DNA of 47,939 nt from Cyanobium sp. E1_MAG_00006 (GTDB lineage: Bacteria > Cyanobacteriota > Cyanobacteriia > PCC-6307 > Cyanobiaceae): assembly GCA_027488975.1 (NCBI GenBank), contig JAIYAQ010000038.1, positions 1 through 47,939 on the forward strand. The letters run 5' to 3'. Numbering within the stretch: the first letter of the stretch is position 1; each line of letters opens with the position of its first letter. Of this stretch, positions 8,070 to 15,910 are shown piece by piece. The notes below the pieces were generated by a model. It ran no database searches. It saw only the letters and a list, made by a program, of their open reading frames with translations, and had not been told where the DNA came from. The translations under genes were made by a program, and so were the position numbers.

Positions 8070-8098
8070 TTGGCCTCGGCCCTGTTTCTGCTTACGGT
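8070..8098 (+). promoter_or_regulatory. Candidate sigma-70 promoter for the Deg/HtrA protease
   Basis: TTGGCC (8070-8075), a 17-bp spacer, and TACGGT (8093-8098) lie 27 bp upstream of the ATG at 8125. The -35 matches the consensus at 4 of 6 positions and the -10 at 3 of 6, so this is only suggestive. Confidence 0.3.
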
Positions 8099-8124
8099 CA
8101 AGTCCTGATCGATCGGAGAGCTTC

Positions 8125-9270
8125 ATGGCGTCTGCAGTGGTGCGGGCTCTGCCCCTGGCCCTGCTCACGGCGTTCGGTGCGCAGCTGCTGCCTGCCCCGA
8201 TGGCCCAGGCCCAGGCCGCGGCGCCGGCCTCAACCACCGCCGGCGTTCTCAACCGTCAGTCGTTCGTGGCGGAGGCGGTGCGCCGGGCCGGACCGGCCGT
8301 CGTCACGATCGACACGGAGCGCACCGTGGTGGTGCCGGGTCGGCAGTCGATGCAGTCGCTGCCGTTCCTGGATCCCCTGCTGCGCCAGTTCTTCGGAATG
8401 CCGCCCGGGATGGGAGTCGCACCGCCATCCCAGCGCACGGAGCGCGGGCTCGGCAGCGGCTTCCTATACGACCCCTCCGGCCTGCTGATCACCAATGCCC
8501 ATGTGGTGGAGGGCAGCACGCGGGTGACTGTGGGGCTCACCGATGGCCGTCGGGTGGAGGGCAAGGTGGTGGGCACCGATCCCGTCACCGATCTGGCGGT
8601 GGTGCGGCTGGAGGGGGGCGGCCCGTGGCCCGTGGTGGGCCTGGGCAACTCCGATGCCCTGCAGGTGGGGGAGTGGGTGATTGCCGTTGGCAATCCCTAC
8701 GGCCTGGATCAGACGGTGACGCTGGGCATCGTCAGCAGCCTCAACCGCAACGCCGCCAAGCTCGGCATCACCGACAAGCGACTGGAGCTAATTCAGACGG
8801 ATGCCGCCATCAACCCCGGCAACTCCGGTGGACCGCTGCTCAATGCCGATGGTCAGGTGGTGGGTATCAACACCCTGGTGCGGTCGGGTCCCGGTGCCGG
8901 CCTTGGCTTCGCGATCCCCATCAACCGGGCCCGGCAGATCGCGCAGCAGCTGGTGACCAAGGGCGTGGTGAGCCACGCGATGATCGGCGTGGGTCTGGAG
9001 CCAGCGCGCGATGGCCGGGGCGCGATTGCCGCAGGAGCCCGTGTGCGCACGGTCATGCCGTCAGGGCCTGCCGCCAGGGCCGGGCTGCGTCCCGGAGATG
9101 TGATCACCGCGGTGGACGGAGTGGCGGTCTCCAGCCCGGGTCAGCTGACACAGCTGGTGGAGCGCAGCGGGGTGGGGCGGGCGATGGCGGTGCGCGTGGA
9201 GCGCGAGGGGCAGGCCCTGAGCCTGACGATCACGCCGGTGGAGCTCAGCAGCCTCATGGGCCGGGGCTGA
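8125..9270 (+). CDS. Deg/HtrA-family serine protease, exported
   Basis: A 381-residue S1C protease. A signal peptide covers residues 1 to about 30 ([25 protein letters not shown]). The trypsin-like domain has [19 protein letters not shown] with His126, TDLAVVRL with Asp156, and [12 protein letters not shown] with Ser234. One PDZ domain follows (about 280-375; [22 protein letters not shown]). This is the HhoA/HhoB/HtrA type of cyanobacteria, acting in periplasm or thylakoid lumen on misfolded proteins, including photosystem II repair; I cannot say which paralogue. The frame extends far upstream, but the ATG at 8125 has GGAGAG four bases ahead and starts the signal peptide. Confidence 0.92.
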   Translation: MASAVVRALPLALLTAFGAQLLPAPMAQAQAAAPASTTAGVLNRQSFVAEAVRRAGPAVVTIDTERTVVVPGRQSMQSLPFLDPLLRQFFGMPPGMGVAPPSQRTERGLGSGFLYDPSGLLITNAHVVEGSTRVTVGLTDGRRVEGKVVGTDPVTDLAVVRLEGGGPWPVVGLGNSDALQVGEWVIAVGNPYGLDQTVTLGIVSSLNRNAAKLGITDKRLELIQTDAAINPGNSGGPLLNADGQVVGINTLVRSGPGAGLGFAIPINRARQIAQQLVTKGVVSHAMIGVGLEPARDGRGAIAAGARVRTVMPSGPAARAGLRPGDVITAVDGVAVSSPGQLTQLVERSGVGRAMAVRVEREGQALSLTITPVELSSLMGRG

Positions 9271-9307
9271 GGCCTCCGGAGCCCTTCGGGGCCGGCGCTG
9301 CCGCTGT

Positions 9308-9520
9308 TCAGAGCCCGGAGGAATCGCTCACAAGGCGCGAGGGGGCGTCAAGCTGCTGACGCATCACCCACTGCGTGGCGGCCTTCTGGCTGTGCCAGGC
9401 CATCAGCAACTGCTTGGCCAGACCTTGAAGTGCTTCAAGATCGGCGGTCGCGTCGATGGCCCGGTTCATGCGCTCCAGCTCGAACTGCTGGCCGAGGCTC
9501 AGGGTGAGAGGTTCCGTCAT
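9308..9520 (-). CDS. Small helical protein with NblA-like sequence pattern
   Basis: A 70-residue soluble helical protein: MTEPLTLSLGQQFELERMN, then IDATADLEALQGLAKQLLMAWHSQKAATQWVMRQQL. The opening L-[ST]-L-x-Q-x-F-x-L resembles NblA, the small adaptor that triggers phycobilisome degradation, and the second helix has a similar register. The resemblance is a pattern seen by eye, not an alignment. NblA is usually 55-65 residues. The start ATG at 9520 is clear. It converges with the protease gene across 37 bp that contain a short GCCC-TTCG-GGGC hairpin without a T tract. A picocyanobacterial conserved protein of unknown function is the safe alternative. Confidence 0.6.
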   Translation of the reverse strand: MTEPLTLSLGQQFELERMNRAIDATADLEALQGLAKQLLMAWHSQKAATQWVMRQQLDAPSRLVSDSSGL

Positions 9521-9627
9521 GGCGGCGGCGCGCTGGACGGAGCCAAGCTACAAAGTGTTTCAGGGGCTTGCGTATTGGAAGGCACAACCCCTGGGATTTT
9601 GCGTCAGCGTTTCCTGGTGGGGTGGGA

Positions 9628-9831
9628 TCAGGGCTGCTCCCGCAGAACTTCAACGCAGCGGGTCACGCACTCGCCGTCATCGACTGAGCAGGCCGTGATG
9701 CACTCGAAGTAGCTGCTCACGGAATCCTGGTGGCTGCTGGTGTCCTGGAGCAGAGCGGCGCCGGTCAACGCGCTTGCTTCGACGCTGCCGTACTGCTGCT
9801 GACCGGCATGACGCTGCTGGCTGATGGCCAT
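9628..9831 (-). CDS. Small protein with paired CX3C motif
   Basis: A 67-residue protein from the ATG at 9831. The N-terminal half is Gln/Ser/Ala-rich and polar. The C-terminal part reads YFECITACSVDDGECVTRCVEVLREQ, i.e. C-x3-C-x6-C-x3-C, on what looks like a helix-turn-helix. Such paired CX3C motifs can hold two helices by disulfides or bind a metal. No signal peptide is visible. I recognise no named family. The same-strand neighbour 107 bp downstream is the NblA-like protein. Confidence 0.6.
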   Translation of the reverse strand: MAISQQRHAGQQQYGSVEASALTGAALLQDTSSHQDSVSSYFECITACSVDDGECVTRCVEVLREQP

Positions 9832-9981
9832 GGTGCTCCGCTTCAGGGGGTGCTTTGTCAGCGTATGCACAGGATGTGTCCAGACCTAGAAGAATGAGTT
9901 TTCATGCCTACGGACATGTGAAGTTGCGTGTCCTGCGGTCCGGTCGGGGCGTCGGCTCCGGGTGGTGGGGTGGGGAGGAGA

Positions 9982-11709
9982 TCAGGCTGCCGTGGCCTTG
10001 CGGGCTGCCGTCTTGGCCTTCTGTTTCTCGCGGTTGCTGCGACGCTTCGCCTCCTGCTCCGCCGCCAGTTGCGCGTCCGCCGCGGCCGCAGCTTCCTCGG
10101 CCTTCTTCTCCTGGTAGTAGGCGTAGTTGCCGCGGTAGAGCACCAGTTCGCCGTCCCGCAGTTCGACGATCTTGTTCGCCACCCGCCCGATGAAGTAACG
10201 GTCGTGGCTCACCAGCAGCGCGGCGCCCTCGTACTCCGTCAGTGCGTCCTCGAGCATCTGCTTGGCGGGGATGTCGAGGTGATTGGTGGGCTCATCCAGC
10301 ACCACCAGGTTGCAGGGCATCAGCAGCATCAGCGCCAGGGCCAGGCGCGCCTTCTCGCCGCCGGAGAGCTTGCCCACCTCCTTGAACACGGCGTCGTTGC
10401 TGAAGCAGAAGCTGCCGAGCAGGGAGCGCACCTGGGTCTGGGTCCAGTCGGGCACCGCCTCGAACAGCGTGTCGATCACGGTTTTCGACAGATCCAGGGC
10501 CTCGGCTTGGTTCTGCTCGAAGTAGCCCGCGATCACGTTGTGCTCCCCCAGTCCAGCTCGGCCTTCATCCGGCGTCTCGATGCCCATCACCAGCCGCAGC
10601 AGGGTCGACTTGCCGGCGCCGTTGGGACCCACGAAGGCGATGCGATCGCCCCGCTCCACCTCGAGATTCGCCCCCAGAAACAGGATCTGCTCGCCGTAAC
10701 TGTGGCTGAGGTCGCTGATTTCGGCGATCAGGCGGCCGCTGCGGGGCGCCGGCGGGAACTGGAAGCGCGGTCCGCTCACCCCCTCGATCGGTGCATCGAT
10801 GCGCTCCACCTTGTCGAGCAGCTTCTCGCGGCTCTTGGCTTGGGTCGAGCGGGTGGCGCTGGCTCGGAAGCGGTCGATGTAGGCCTGCTGGGCGCTGAGC
10901 TCCTTCTGCTGGCGGTCGAACGCCGCCTGGCTGGCTTCCCGCTCCAGGACCTTCTGCTCCAGGTGCTGGCTGTAGTTGCCCAGATAGGTGCGGGAGATGC
11001 CTCGCTCCGTTTCCACAATCTGGTTGCAGACCCGATCCAGGAAGGCCCGGTCGTGGCTGATCACCACCAGCGGGCAGGTCTGGCCGATCAGGTACCCCTC
11101 CAACCACTGGATGGTTTCGACATCCAGATGGTTGGTGGGTTCGTCCAGCAGCAGCAGATCCGGCTCCTGCAGCAGCACCTTGCCCAGGGCGATCCGCATC
11201 TGCCAGCCGCCGGAGTAGTCGCCCACCAGCTGTTCGGCTCCTTCCGGCGTGAAGCCGATCGTGGGCAGCAGCTTGTCGATGCGGGCATCGAGTTCGTAGC
11301 CGTGCAGGTTCTCGAAGCGCGTCTGCAGGCTGCCCAGCTCGTGGATCAGCTCATCAAGGTGGTCGGGATCCTCGGCTGCCTTCTCCGAGCCCATGGCCTC
11401 CTCCACCTGCCTCTGGCGGTTGAGCACCTCAGCCGCTTCACCGAAGGCCTGGAACAGTTCCTGGCGCACCGTGTGCCTGAGGTCGACGTCGAACTCCTGC
11501 TGCAGGTAGACGATGCGCGGATCCCCCTGCTTCACCACCTGGCCGCTGCTGGGTTCCTCCAGGCCGGCGATGATCCGCATCTGGGTGGATTTGCCGGCCC
11601 CGTTGACACCCACCAGGCCGATGCGATCGCCCGGCTTCACCTCCCAGGTGACATCCCGGAGCACCTCACCGGTGGGGTAGATCTTCGAGACGCGTTCGAG
11701 GCGGAGCAC
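9982..11709 (-). CDS. ABC-F family ATPase (Uup/YheS-like)
   Basis: A 575-residue cytoplasmic protein with two ABC domains and no membrane segment. Domain 1 has LVGVNGAGKST, the signature YSGGWQMRI and LLLLDEPTNHLD; domain 2 has FVGPNGAGKST, LSGGEKARLAL and LVVLDEPTNHLD. An Arg/Gln/Lys-rich linker (about residues 235-300) joins them and a basic Ala/Lys tail ends the protein. ABC-F proteins bind the ribosome E site and act in translation or in clearing stalled complexes. The start is GTG at 11709. HIP1 octamers occur inside both ATP-binding regions. The 165 bp upstream hold a 6-4-6 inverted repeat at 11822-11837 and nothing else I can name. Confidence 0.92.
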   Translation of the reverse strand: MLRLERVSKIYPTGEVLRDVTWEVKPGDRIGLVGVNGAGKSTQMRIIAGLEEPSSGQVVKQGDPRIVYLQQEFDVDLRHTVRQELFQAFGEAAEVLNRQRQVEEAMGSEKAAEDPDHLDELIHELGSLQTRFENLHGYELDARIDKLLPTIGFTPEGAEQLVGDYSGGWQMRIALGKVLLQEPDLLLLDEPTNHLDVETIQWLEGYLIGQTCPLVVISHDRAFLDRVCNQIVETERGISRTYLGNYSQHLEQKVLEREASQAAFDRQQKELSAQQAYIDRFRASATRSTQAKSREKLLDKVERIDAPIEGVSGPRFQFPPAPRSGRLIAEISDLSHSYGEQILFLGANLEVERGDRIAFVGPNGAGKSTLLRLVMGIETPDEGRAGLGEHNVIAGYFEQNQAEALDLSKTVIDTLFEAVPDWTQTQVRSLLGSFCFSNDAVFKEVGKLSGGEKARLALALMLLMPCNLVVLDEPTNHLDIPAKQMLEDALTEYEGAALLVSHDRYFIGRVANKIVELRDGELVLYRGNYAYYQEKKAEEAAAAADAQLAAEQEAKRRSNREKQKAKTAARKATAA

Positions 11710-11874
11710 AGGGCTGAGGTTCAGGGGTGAAGCTGGAGGTCGTCGGTCTGGGTGGTGAGACCCACTGCGACCAGCATCATCCCCCGTGACGGCGCACCTG
11801 CCGTCGGGACCGCTGTCAGTTGCTGACGCAGGTCAGCCTGCAGACTGTCGAACACCCCGCATGACCGGAGCGCC

Positions 11875-12144
11875 ATGGTGAAGCGCCTCGAACAGGTGGC
11901 CGCCCTTGTAGTGGCAGCCGGTCTGGCGATCGTGAGCTACTGGCTGTTCTTCAGCTGGATGGGCCAGGACCGGCGACCGACCCGCCGTGCCGCCCTGCCT
12001 GTGTCAGAGGCCGCCGCGGGCCTTCAGCAGCCACTGCTTGGCCTCCGGGTCATCGACGCTGGCCAGGTGAGTCTTGACCTCGTCGCGGCTCACGGGCAGC
12101 CCCCAGCTGTCGCCGAGGCTGCAGATACGGCTGAGGGTGCCTGA
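11875..12144 (+). CDS. Small single-helix membrane protein with odd C-terminal extension
   Basis: An 89-residue frame. The first 45 residues look genuine: MVKRLEQVAALVVAAGLAIVSYWLFFSWMG is one transmembrane helix followed by basic QDRRPTRR. From about residue 44 the frame runs antisense to the Nif11-like gene for 141 bp, and that part has no distinctive composition. The natural protein may have ended near 12004, the stop having been lost here, or the whole C terminus may be read through. I recognise no family. The start ATG at 11875 follows GGAGCGCC. Confidence 0.5.
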   Translation: MVKRLEQVAALVVAAGLAIVSYWLFFSWMGQDRRPTRRAALPVSEAAAGLQQPLLGLRVIDAGQVSLDLVAAHGQPPAVAEAADTAEGA

Positions 12145-12237
12145 GGGGTCCTGCAGGGCCTGGCGGAACAGCTCCTGGGTGAGCGTATGGTCGCTGCGGA
12201 TGCGTTCGTAGAGGGCGGGGGCGTTGCCGGCGCTCAT
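12004..12237 (-). CDS. Nif11-like small protein
   Basis: A 77-residue protein from the ATG at 12237. It reads SAGNAPALYERIRSDHTLTQELFRQAL, then GTLSRICSLGDSWGLPVSRDEVKTHLAS. The layout of an N-terminal helix with repeated acidic/basic spacing, a break, and a second helix with G-[LF]-x-[VI]-[ST]-x-[DE]-[ED] resembles the Nif11 domain. That domain occurs in leader peptides of cyanobacterial RiPPs and in stand-alone proteins of unknown role. There is no Gly-Gly cleavage site with a core peptide behind it and no LanM or transporter nearby, so I do not call a RiPP precursor. It lies 62 bp downstream of anmK on the same strand. Confidence 0.5.
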   Translation of the reverse strand: MSAGNAPALYERIRSDHTLTQELFRQALQDPSGTLSRICSLGDSWGLPVSRDEVKTHLASVDDPEAKQWLLKARGGL

Positions 12238-12299
12238 GGGGTTCAGACGGCCATCGCTGACCACCCTATGCAGGCAGGGACCCGCTTCTCTATGGCTGC

Positions 12300-13448
12300 T
12301 CAGGGGGGCGGGGCGCAGACGCCGAGCACCGTCGCTCGGGGTGCTCCTGTCACCGAGGGGAGCGAGCCGGGATACCCAAGCCGGTGCCACCACGCCAGCA
12401 GGGCGAAGGCCAGGGCTTCGCGGTCGCTGTCGCCGATGCCTAGGTCCGCCAGGGGCCGCACCGCCAGGCCGCGGCAGCGGCGGCGCAGCTCGGCCATCAG
12501 CAGGGCATTGCGGGCACCTCCGCCGGCCACCAGCTGCTCCAGCACCGCGGGGCCGCGCTGCAGGTCCTGGGCCACCACCGCCGCCGTGAACGCCGTCAGG
12601 GTCGCCAGGACATCGGCCGGCTCCAGCGGTCTGCCGGTCGTCGCCGCTGCCCGCTCCAGCTGTGCGAGGCGTCGCTCCAGATCGGCCGCTCCGAACAGCT
12701 CGCGTCCGGTGGATTTCGGTGGGGCCTGTCTGAAATAGGGCTCCTTCAGCCACTGCTGGATCAGGGCCTCATCGGCTTGTCCCTGGGCGGCCCAGGCTCC
12801 ATCGGCATCGAAGCTGCGGCTGCCGCCACTGAAGCGTTGCACCGCCAGATCCAGCAGGGTGTTGGCCGGGCCGCAGTCCCAGCCCTGGACGGCCGCGCCC
12901 CGATCAGGGCCTCCGGGGGGCGGCAGCAGGGTGAGGTTGGCGATCCCACCCAGGTTGAGCAGGGCCCGCCAGCCGCCGCGGGCCGGCAGCAGCGCCGCAT
13001 CGGTGGCCGGCACCAGCGGGGCCCCCTGGCCGCCGAGGGCCAGGTCGGCGGCACGGAAGTCGAACACCACCGGCCGTCGCAGCAGGTGCGCCAGCAGCGG
13101 GCCCTGCAGCAGCTGCCAGCTGCAGCCGCGATGGGTTCCCTGCGGCGGACGGTGCCAGAGGGTCTGGCCATGGCAGCCCACCAGCTCCGCATGCCCTGCG
13201 GGATCGCAGGCGCGGGCGGCGGCGGCCTGGATCTCCGTGAGGGCTTCCCCCAGCTCCAGTACATCGGCTGCCTGCAGGGCGTGGCCCTGGCCGGTGGCGA
13301 TTAGCCGTGCCCGCAGGTCGGCGGGATAGGGCACGGCGGCGCGGCTCAGCAGCCGCCAGCGTGGGCGTTGCGGCCGGCCGTGGAACTCCGCCAGCACGGC
13401 ATCCACGCCGTCGGCGCTGGTGCCGCTCATCAGTCCCAACACCCGCAT
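12300..13448 (-). CDS. anmK: Anhydro-N-acetylmuramic acid kinase
   Basis: A 382-residue sugar kinase of the ASKHA fold. It starts MRVLGLMSGTSADGVDAVL, the AnmK phosphate-1 signature. Also visible are CHGQTLWHRPP, NLGGIANLT, DCGPANTLLDLAVQRF (substrate region), and VAGGGARNALLMAELRRR near the C terminus. The enzyme phosphorylates 1,6-anhydro-MurNAc from cell-wall turnover to MurNAc-6-phosphate. The partner MurQ is not in this window. The ATG at 13448 is chosen over an in-frame start 12 codons upstream because it begins the conserved region. It follows the peroxiredoxin gene, separated by a terminator. Confidence 0.92.
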   Translation of the reverse strand: MRVLGLMSGTSADGVDAVLAEFHGRPQRPRWRLLSRAAVPYPADLRARLIATGQGHALQAADVLELGEALTEIQAAAARACDPAGHAELVGCHGQTLWHRPPQGTHRGCSWQLLQGPLLAHLLRRPVVFDFRAADLALGGQGAPLVPATDAALLPARGGWRALLNLGGIANLTLLPPPGGPDRGAAVQGWDCGPANTLLDLAVQRFSGGSRSFDADGAWAAQGQADEALIQQWLKEPYFRQAPPKSTGRELFGAADLERRLAQLERAAATTGRPLEPADVLATLTAFTAAVVAQDLQRGPAVLEQLVAGGGARNALLMAELRRRCRGLAVRPLADLGIGDSDREALAFALLAWWHRLGYPGSLPSVTGAPRATVLGVCAPPP

Positions 13449-13465
13449 CGCACCCACCCGGCCAG

Positions 13466-13496
13466 CAGAAAGCCCCCGGAACATTGTCCCGGGGGC
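13466..13496 (-). terminator. Terminator after the 1-Cys peroxiredoxin gene
   Basis: On the minus strand GCCCCCGG and CCGGGGGC (13496-13489 and 13479-13472) enclose a nine-base loop, followed by TTTCTGC. The stem is strong and the T tract short. It lies between the peroxiredoxin stop and the anmK start. Confidence 0.6.
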
Positions 13497-13526
13497 CAGG
13501 GAGTTGCGCCCGCCTGGGGCGTCAGC

Positions 13527-14162
13527 TCATTTGTTGGGCTGCGGGGTGAAGCGCAGGTAGGGCTTGACCTCGGTGACGCCCTTGGGGAACTTGACGCGAG
13601 CCTCGTCGGTGGGGATCGAGGGCACCACAACGCAGTCGCCGCCGTCGGTCCAGTTCACCGGTGTGGCCACCTGGTGGTATTCGGTGAGCTGCAGCGAGTC
13701 GATCACCCGCAGGATCTCCTGGAAGTTGCGGCCGGTGCTGGCGGGGTAGGTGATCTGCAGACGCAGCTTCTTGTTGGGGTCGATGATGAACACCGAACGC
13801 ACCGTGAGGTTGTTGAGCGAATTCGGGTGGATCATCCCGTAGAGATCGCTCACCTTCTTGTCCTCATCCGCGAGGATCGGGTAGTCGACCGTGGTGCTCT
13901 GGGTCTCGTTAATGTCGCCGATCCAGCCCTTGTGGCTCTCGGCCGAGTCCACGCTCAGGGCGATGGTCTTGACGTTGCGCTTCTCCCACTCGGGACGCAG
14001 ACGGGACACCTCGCCCAGCTCGGTGGTGCAGACAGGGGTGTAGTCGGCGGGGTGGGAGAACAGGACCACCCAGCTGTCGCCGGAGTAGTCGTAGAGATTG
14101 ATCGGACCGAGCTGTGAGTCCTGGGTGAAGTCGGGAACGGTGTCGCCGAGCTGGAGCGCCAT
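13527..14162 (-). CDS. 1-Cys peroxiredoxin (Prx6 type)
   Basis: A 211-residue thioredoxin-fold peroxidase. The active site is SHPADYTPVCTTELG with the peroxidatic Cys45. The protein has the longer Prx6 C-terminal domain (VVVPSIPTDEARVKFPKGVTEVKPYLRFT), and no resolving cysteine is placed as in 2-Cys types. It reduces peroxides in the cytosol using an external thiol donor. The ATG at 14162 fits the family start MALQLGDTVPDF. A good promoter lies just upstream and a terminator downstream, so it is probably a single-gene unit. Confidence 0.93.
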   Translation of the reverse strand: MALQLGDTVPDFTQDSQLGPINLYDYSGDSWVVLFSHPADYTPVCTTELGEVSRLRPEWEKRNVKTIALSVDSAESHKGWIGDINETQSTTVDYPILADEDKKVSDLYGMIHPNSLNNLTVRSVFIIDPNKKLRLQITYPASTGRNFQEILRVIDSLQLTEYHQVATPVNWTDGGDCVVVPSIPTDEARVKFPKGVTEVKPYLRFTPQPNK

Positions 14163-14189
14163 TGGGCGAGTGTGAAAGTGCCAAATGTT

Positions 14190-14218
14190 GACATAGCCAG
14201 GCTGCCGATGGGCGTCAA
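14190..14218 (-). promoter_or_regulatory. Sigma-70 promoter of the 1-Cys peroxiredoxin
   Basis: On the minus strand TTGACG (14218-14213), exactly 17 bp, and TATGTC (14195-14190). The -35 matches at 5 of 6 positions and the -10 at 4 of 6. It predicts a leader of about 20 nt before the ATG at 14162. Confidence 0.6.
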
Positions 14219-14263
14219 CGGCCGGTCGGGTTGTGGCCACCGCTACAGCGCGAACGCAGGTCT

Positions 14264-15910
14264 TCAGCTCGGCGGGCCGAACAGGCTCTCGCGCAGGTGC
14301 TCCAGGCCCAGGCCGGCCGTGGCCGAGACGAACAGCACACCGGGGTCGAGAACCCTGGCCTGCTCCAGGGCGCCAGCCGTGCAGCGGTCGATCTGATTGC
14401 CGATCAGACGTCGCGGGGCACGGCTATCCAGCGCATCGAGGATGGCGTGCACGGTGCGGTGCTGCTCGGCCCAACCTGGGTCGGACAGATCCACCACCAG
14501 CAGCAGCTGATCCGCTTCCAGTGTTTCCTCCAGAGTTGAGCGGAAGGCCTCCAGCAGGGGTGGCGGCAGCTCGCGGATGAATCCCACCGTGTCGGTGAGC
14601 AGGAGGCTCTGCGGTGGCCCACCGGCCAGCGTGGGCCGTTCGATGCGCCGTGTGGTGGGATCGAGGGTGGCGAACAGCTTGTTCTCTGCCAGTACCCCAT
14701 CCCCCGCCGCCGGCTTGCTCAGGGCATTGAGCAACGAGCTCTTGCCGGCATTGGTGTAGCCCACCAGGGCCAGCCGCCGCTGGCCGGCACGGCTGCCCCG
14801 CAGGCGGGCCCGGTGTTCCCCCAGCTTGCGCACATCGCGCTGCAGTTTGTCGATGCGGCGGGCGATGGCGCGCCGGTCCTTCTCCAGCTGGGTTTCGCCG
14901 GGGCCGCGGGTGCCGATGCCGCCCCCCTGCCGCGAGAGGCTCAGGCCCCGACCCGTGAGCCTGGGCAGGCGGTAGCGCAGCTGGGCCAGCTCCACCTGCA
15001 GCCGGCCGGCGGCGCTGGCGGCCCGCTGGGCAAAGATGTCGAGGATCAGCTCGCTGCGGTCGCTCACTGGCAGATCCAGCAGCCGCTCCAGGTTGCGGGC
15101 CTGCGCGGGTGTGAGTTCCCGGTCGGTCACCACCAGGGTCGCGCCGAGGCGGCGGGCCTCCAGGGCTGCCTCGCGCAGCTTGCCTTCCCCCCAGAGGGTC
15201 TGGGCGGAGCCGGAGGCCTTGCGCTGCACCACCAGCCCCACCGGGGCGGCGCCGGCGCTGCGCACCAGCCCCTCCAGCTCTGCGATCTGGCGGCGGGCCT
15301 CCTCGGCATCGCTGGGGCTGAGGGCCAGCAGCAGCACCCGCTCGGTGTTGGCCGGGGTGCTGGGTGCCGGTGGGGGCATGGCCGCGGCACCATCGCCGGG
15401 GCGCATGGGCGGCGCCAGGCTGCACAGCTCCGCCAGGTCGCCCGTGTCGATCAGCTCCCAGGGGTGCTGGGGGGTCGCCCCCAGGCTGTAGGCCGCCGCC
15501 GGCCAGCGGCCGCCCGTCTGGGCGCTGTCGCCGTAGCGCAGCCACAGCAGCGGCTGCAGATCCAGCCCCACCACCGCCTCGCTGCCTTGGGGCTCCAGCT
15601 GCCGCGCACGGCCCACGCAGGTCACCAGGCGCAGGTCGGCGCCCTGACGCCGGGGGCCACCGGGCAGCCGTTCCAGCAGCCGGCCCGATTGCTCCAGCGG
15701 CCCCACCCAGAGCAGGCGGCACAGGCCACGACCATCGACCACCAGGCTCAGAGGCAGCTCCAGCTCGGCGCTTTCGGCCGCCAGCCGTTGCAGCGTCAGC
15801 AGGTCCAACCCGTCGCTCTCGGGGTGGCGGCGGTGGCTCAGGCGCTCCAGCCGCCGCGACTGAGCCGGCCGCAGGCCGGCGGTGCGACCGAGCAGGGCGG
15901 TCTGCTTCAA
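14264..15910 (-). CDS. hflX: HflX-type ribosome-associated GTPase
   Basis: About 548 residues from the TTG at 15910. An N-terminal extension of roughly 200 residues precedes the usual HflX core, which begins near RVLLLALSPSDAEEARRQIAELEGLV. The HflX glycine-rich segment GGGIGTRGPGETQLEKDRR is followed by the G domain: GYTNAGKSSLLNAL (G1), a switch region near FATLDPTTRR, DTVGFIRELPPPLLEAF (G3) and, in the NKxD position, the variant GNQIDR (G4). HflX splits stalled ribosomes. The TTG overlaps the upstream HAD stop as TTGA, so translation is probably coupled. Confidence 0.9.
   Translation of the reverse strand: MKQTALLGRTAGLRPAQSRRLERLSHRRHPESDGLDLLTLQRLAAESAELELPLSLVVDGRGLCRLLWVGPLEQSGRLLERLPGGPRRQGADLRLVTCVGRARQLEPQGSEAVVGLDLQPLLWLRYGDSAQTGGRWPAAAYSLGATPQHPWELIDTGDLAELCSLAPPMRPGDGAAAMPPPAPSTPANTERVLLLALSPSDAEEARRQIAELEGLVRSAGAAPVGLVVQRKASGSAQTLWGEGKLREAALEARRLGATLVVTDRELTPAQARNLERLLDLPVSDRSELILDIFAQRAASAAGRLQVELAQLRYRLPRLTGRGLSLSRQGGGIGTRGPGETQLEKDRRAIARRIDKLQRDVRKLGEHRARLRGSRAGQRRLALVGYTNAGKSSLLNALSKPAAGDGVLAENKLFATLDPTTRRIERPTLAGGPPQSLLLTDTVGFIRELPPPLLEAFRSTLEETLEADQLLLVVDLSDPGWAEQHRTVHAILDALDSRAPRRLIGNQIDRCTAGALEQARVLDPGVLFVSATAGLGLEHLRESLFGPPS

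Noticed and set aside
9271-9307. GCCC-TTCG-GGGC hairpin as terminator after the Deg/HtrA protease gene
   Set aside because: The stem is only four to five pairs and no T tract follows on either strand.
12004-12237. RiPP precursor peptide
   Set aside because: No leader-cleavage motif with a core peptide and no modifying enzyme or transporter nearby; only the Nif11-like shape remains.
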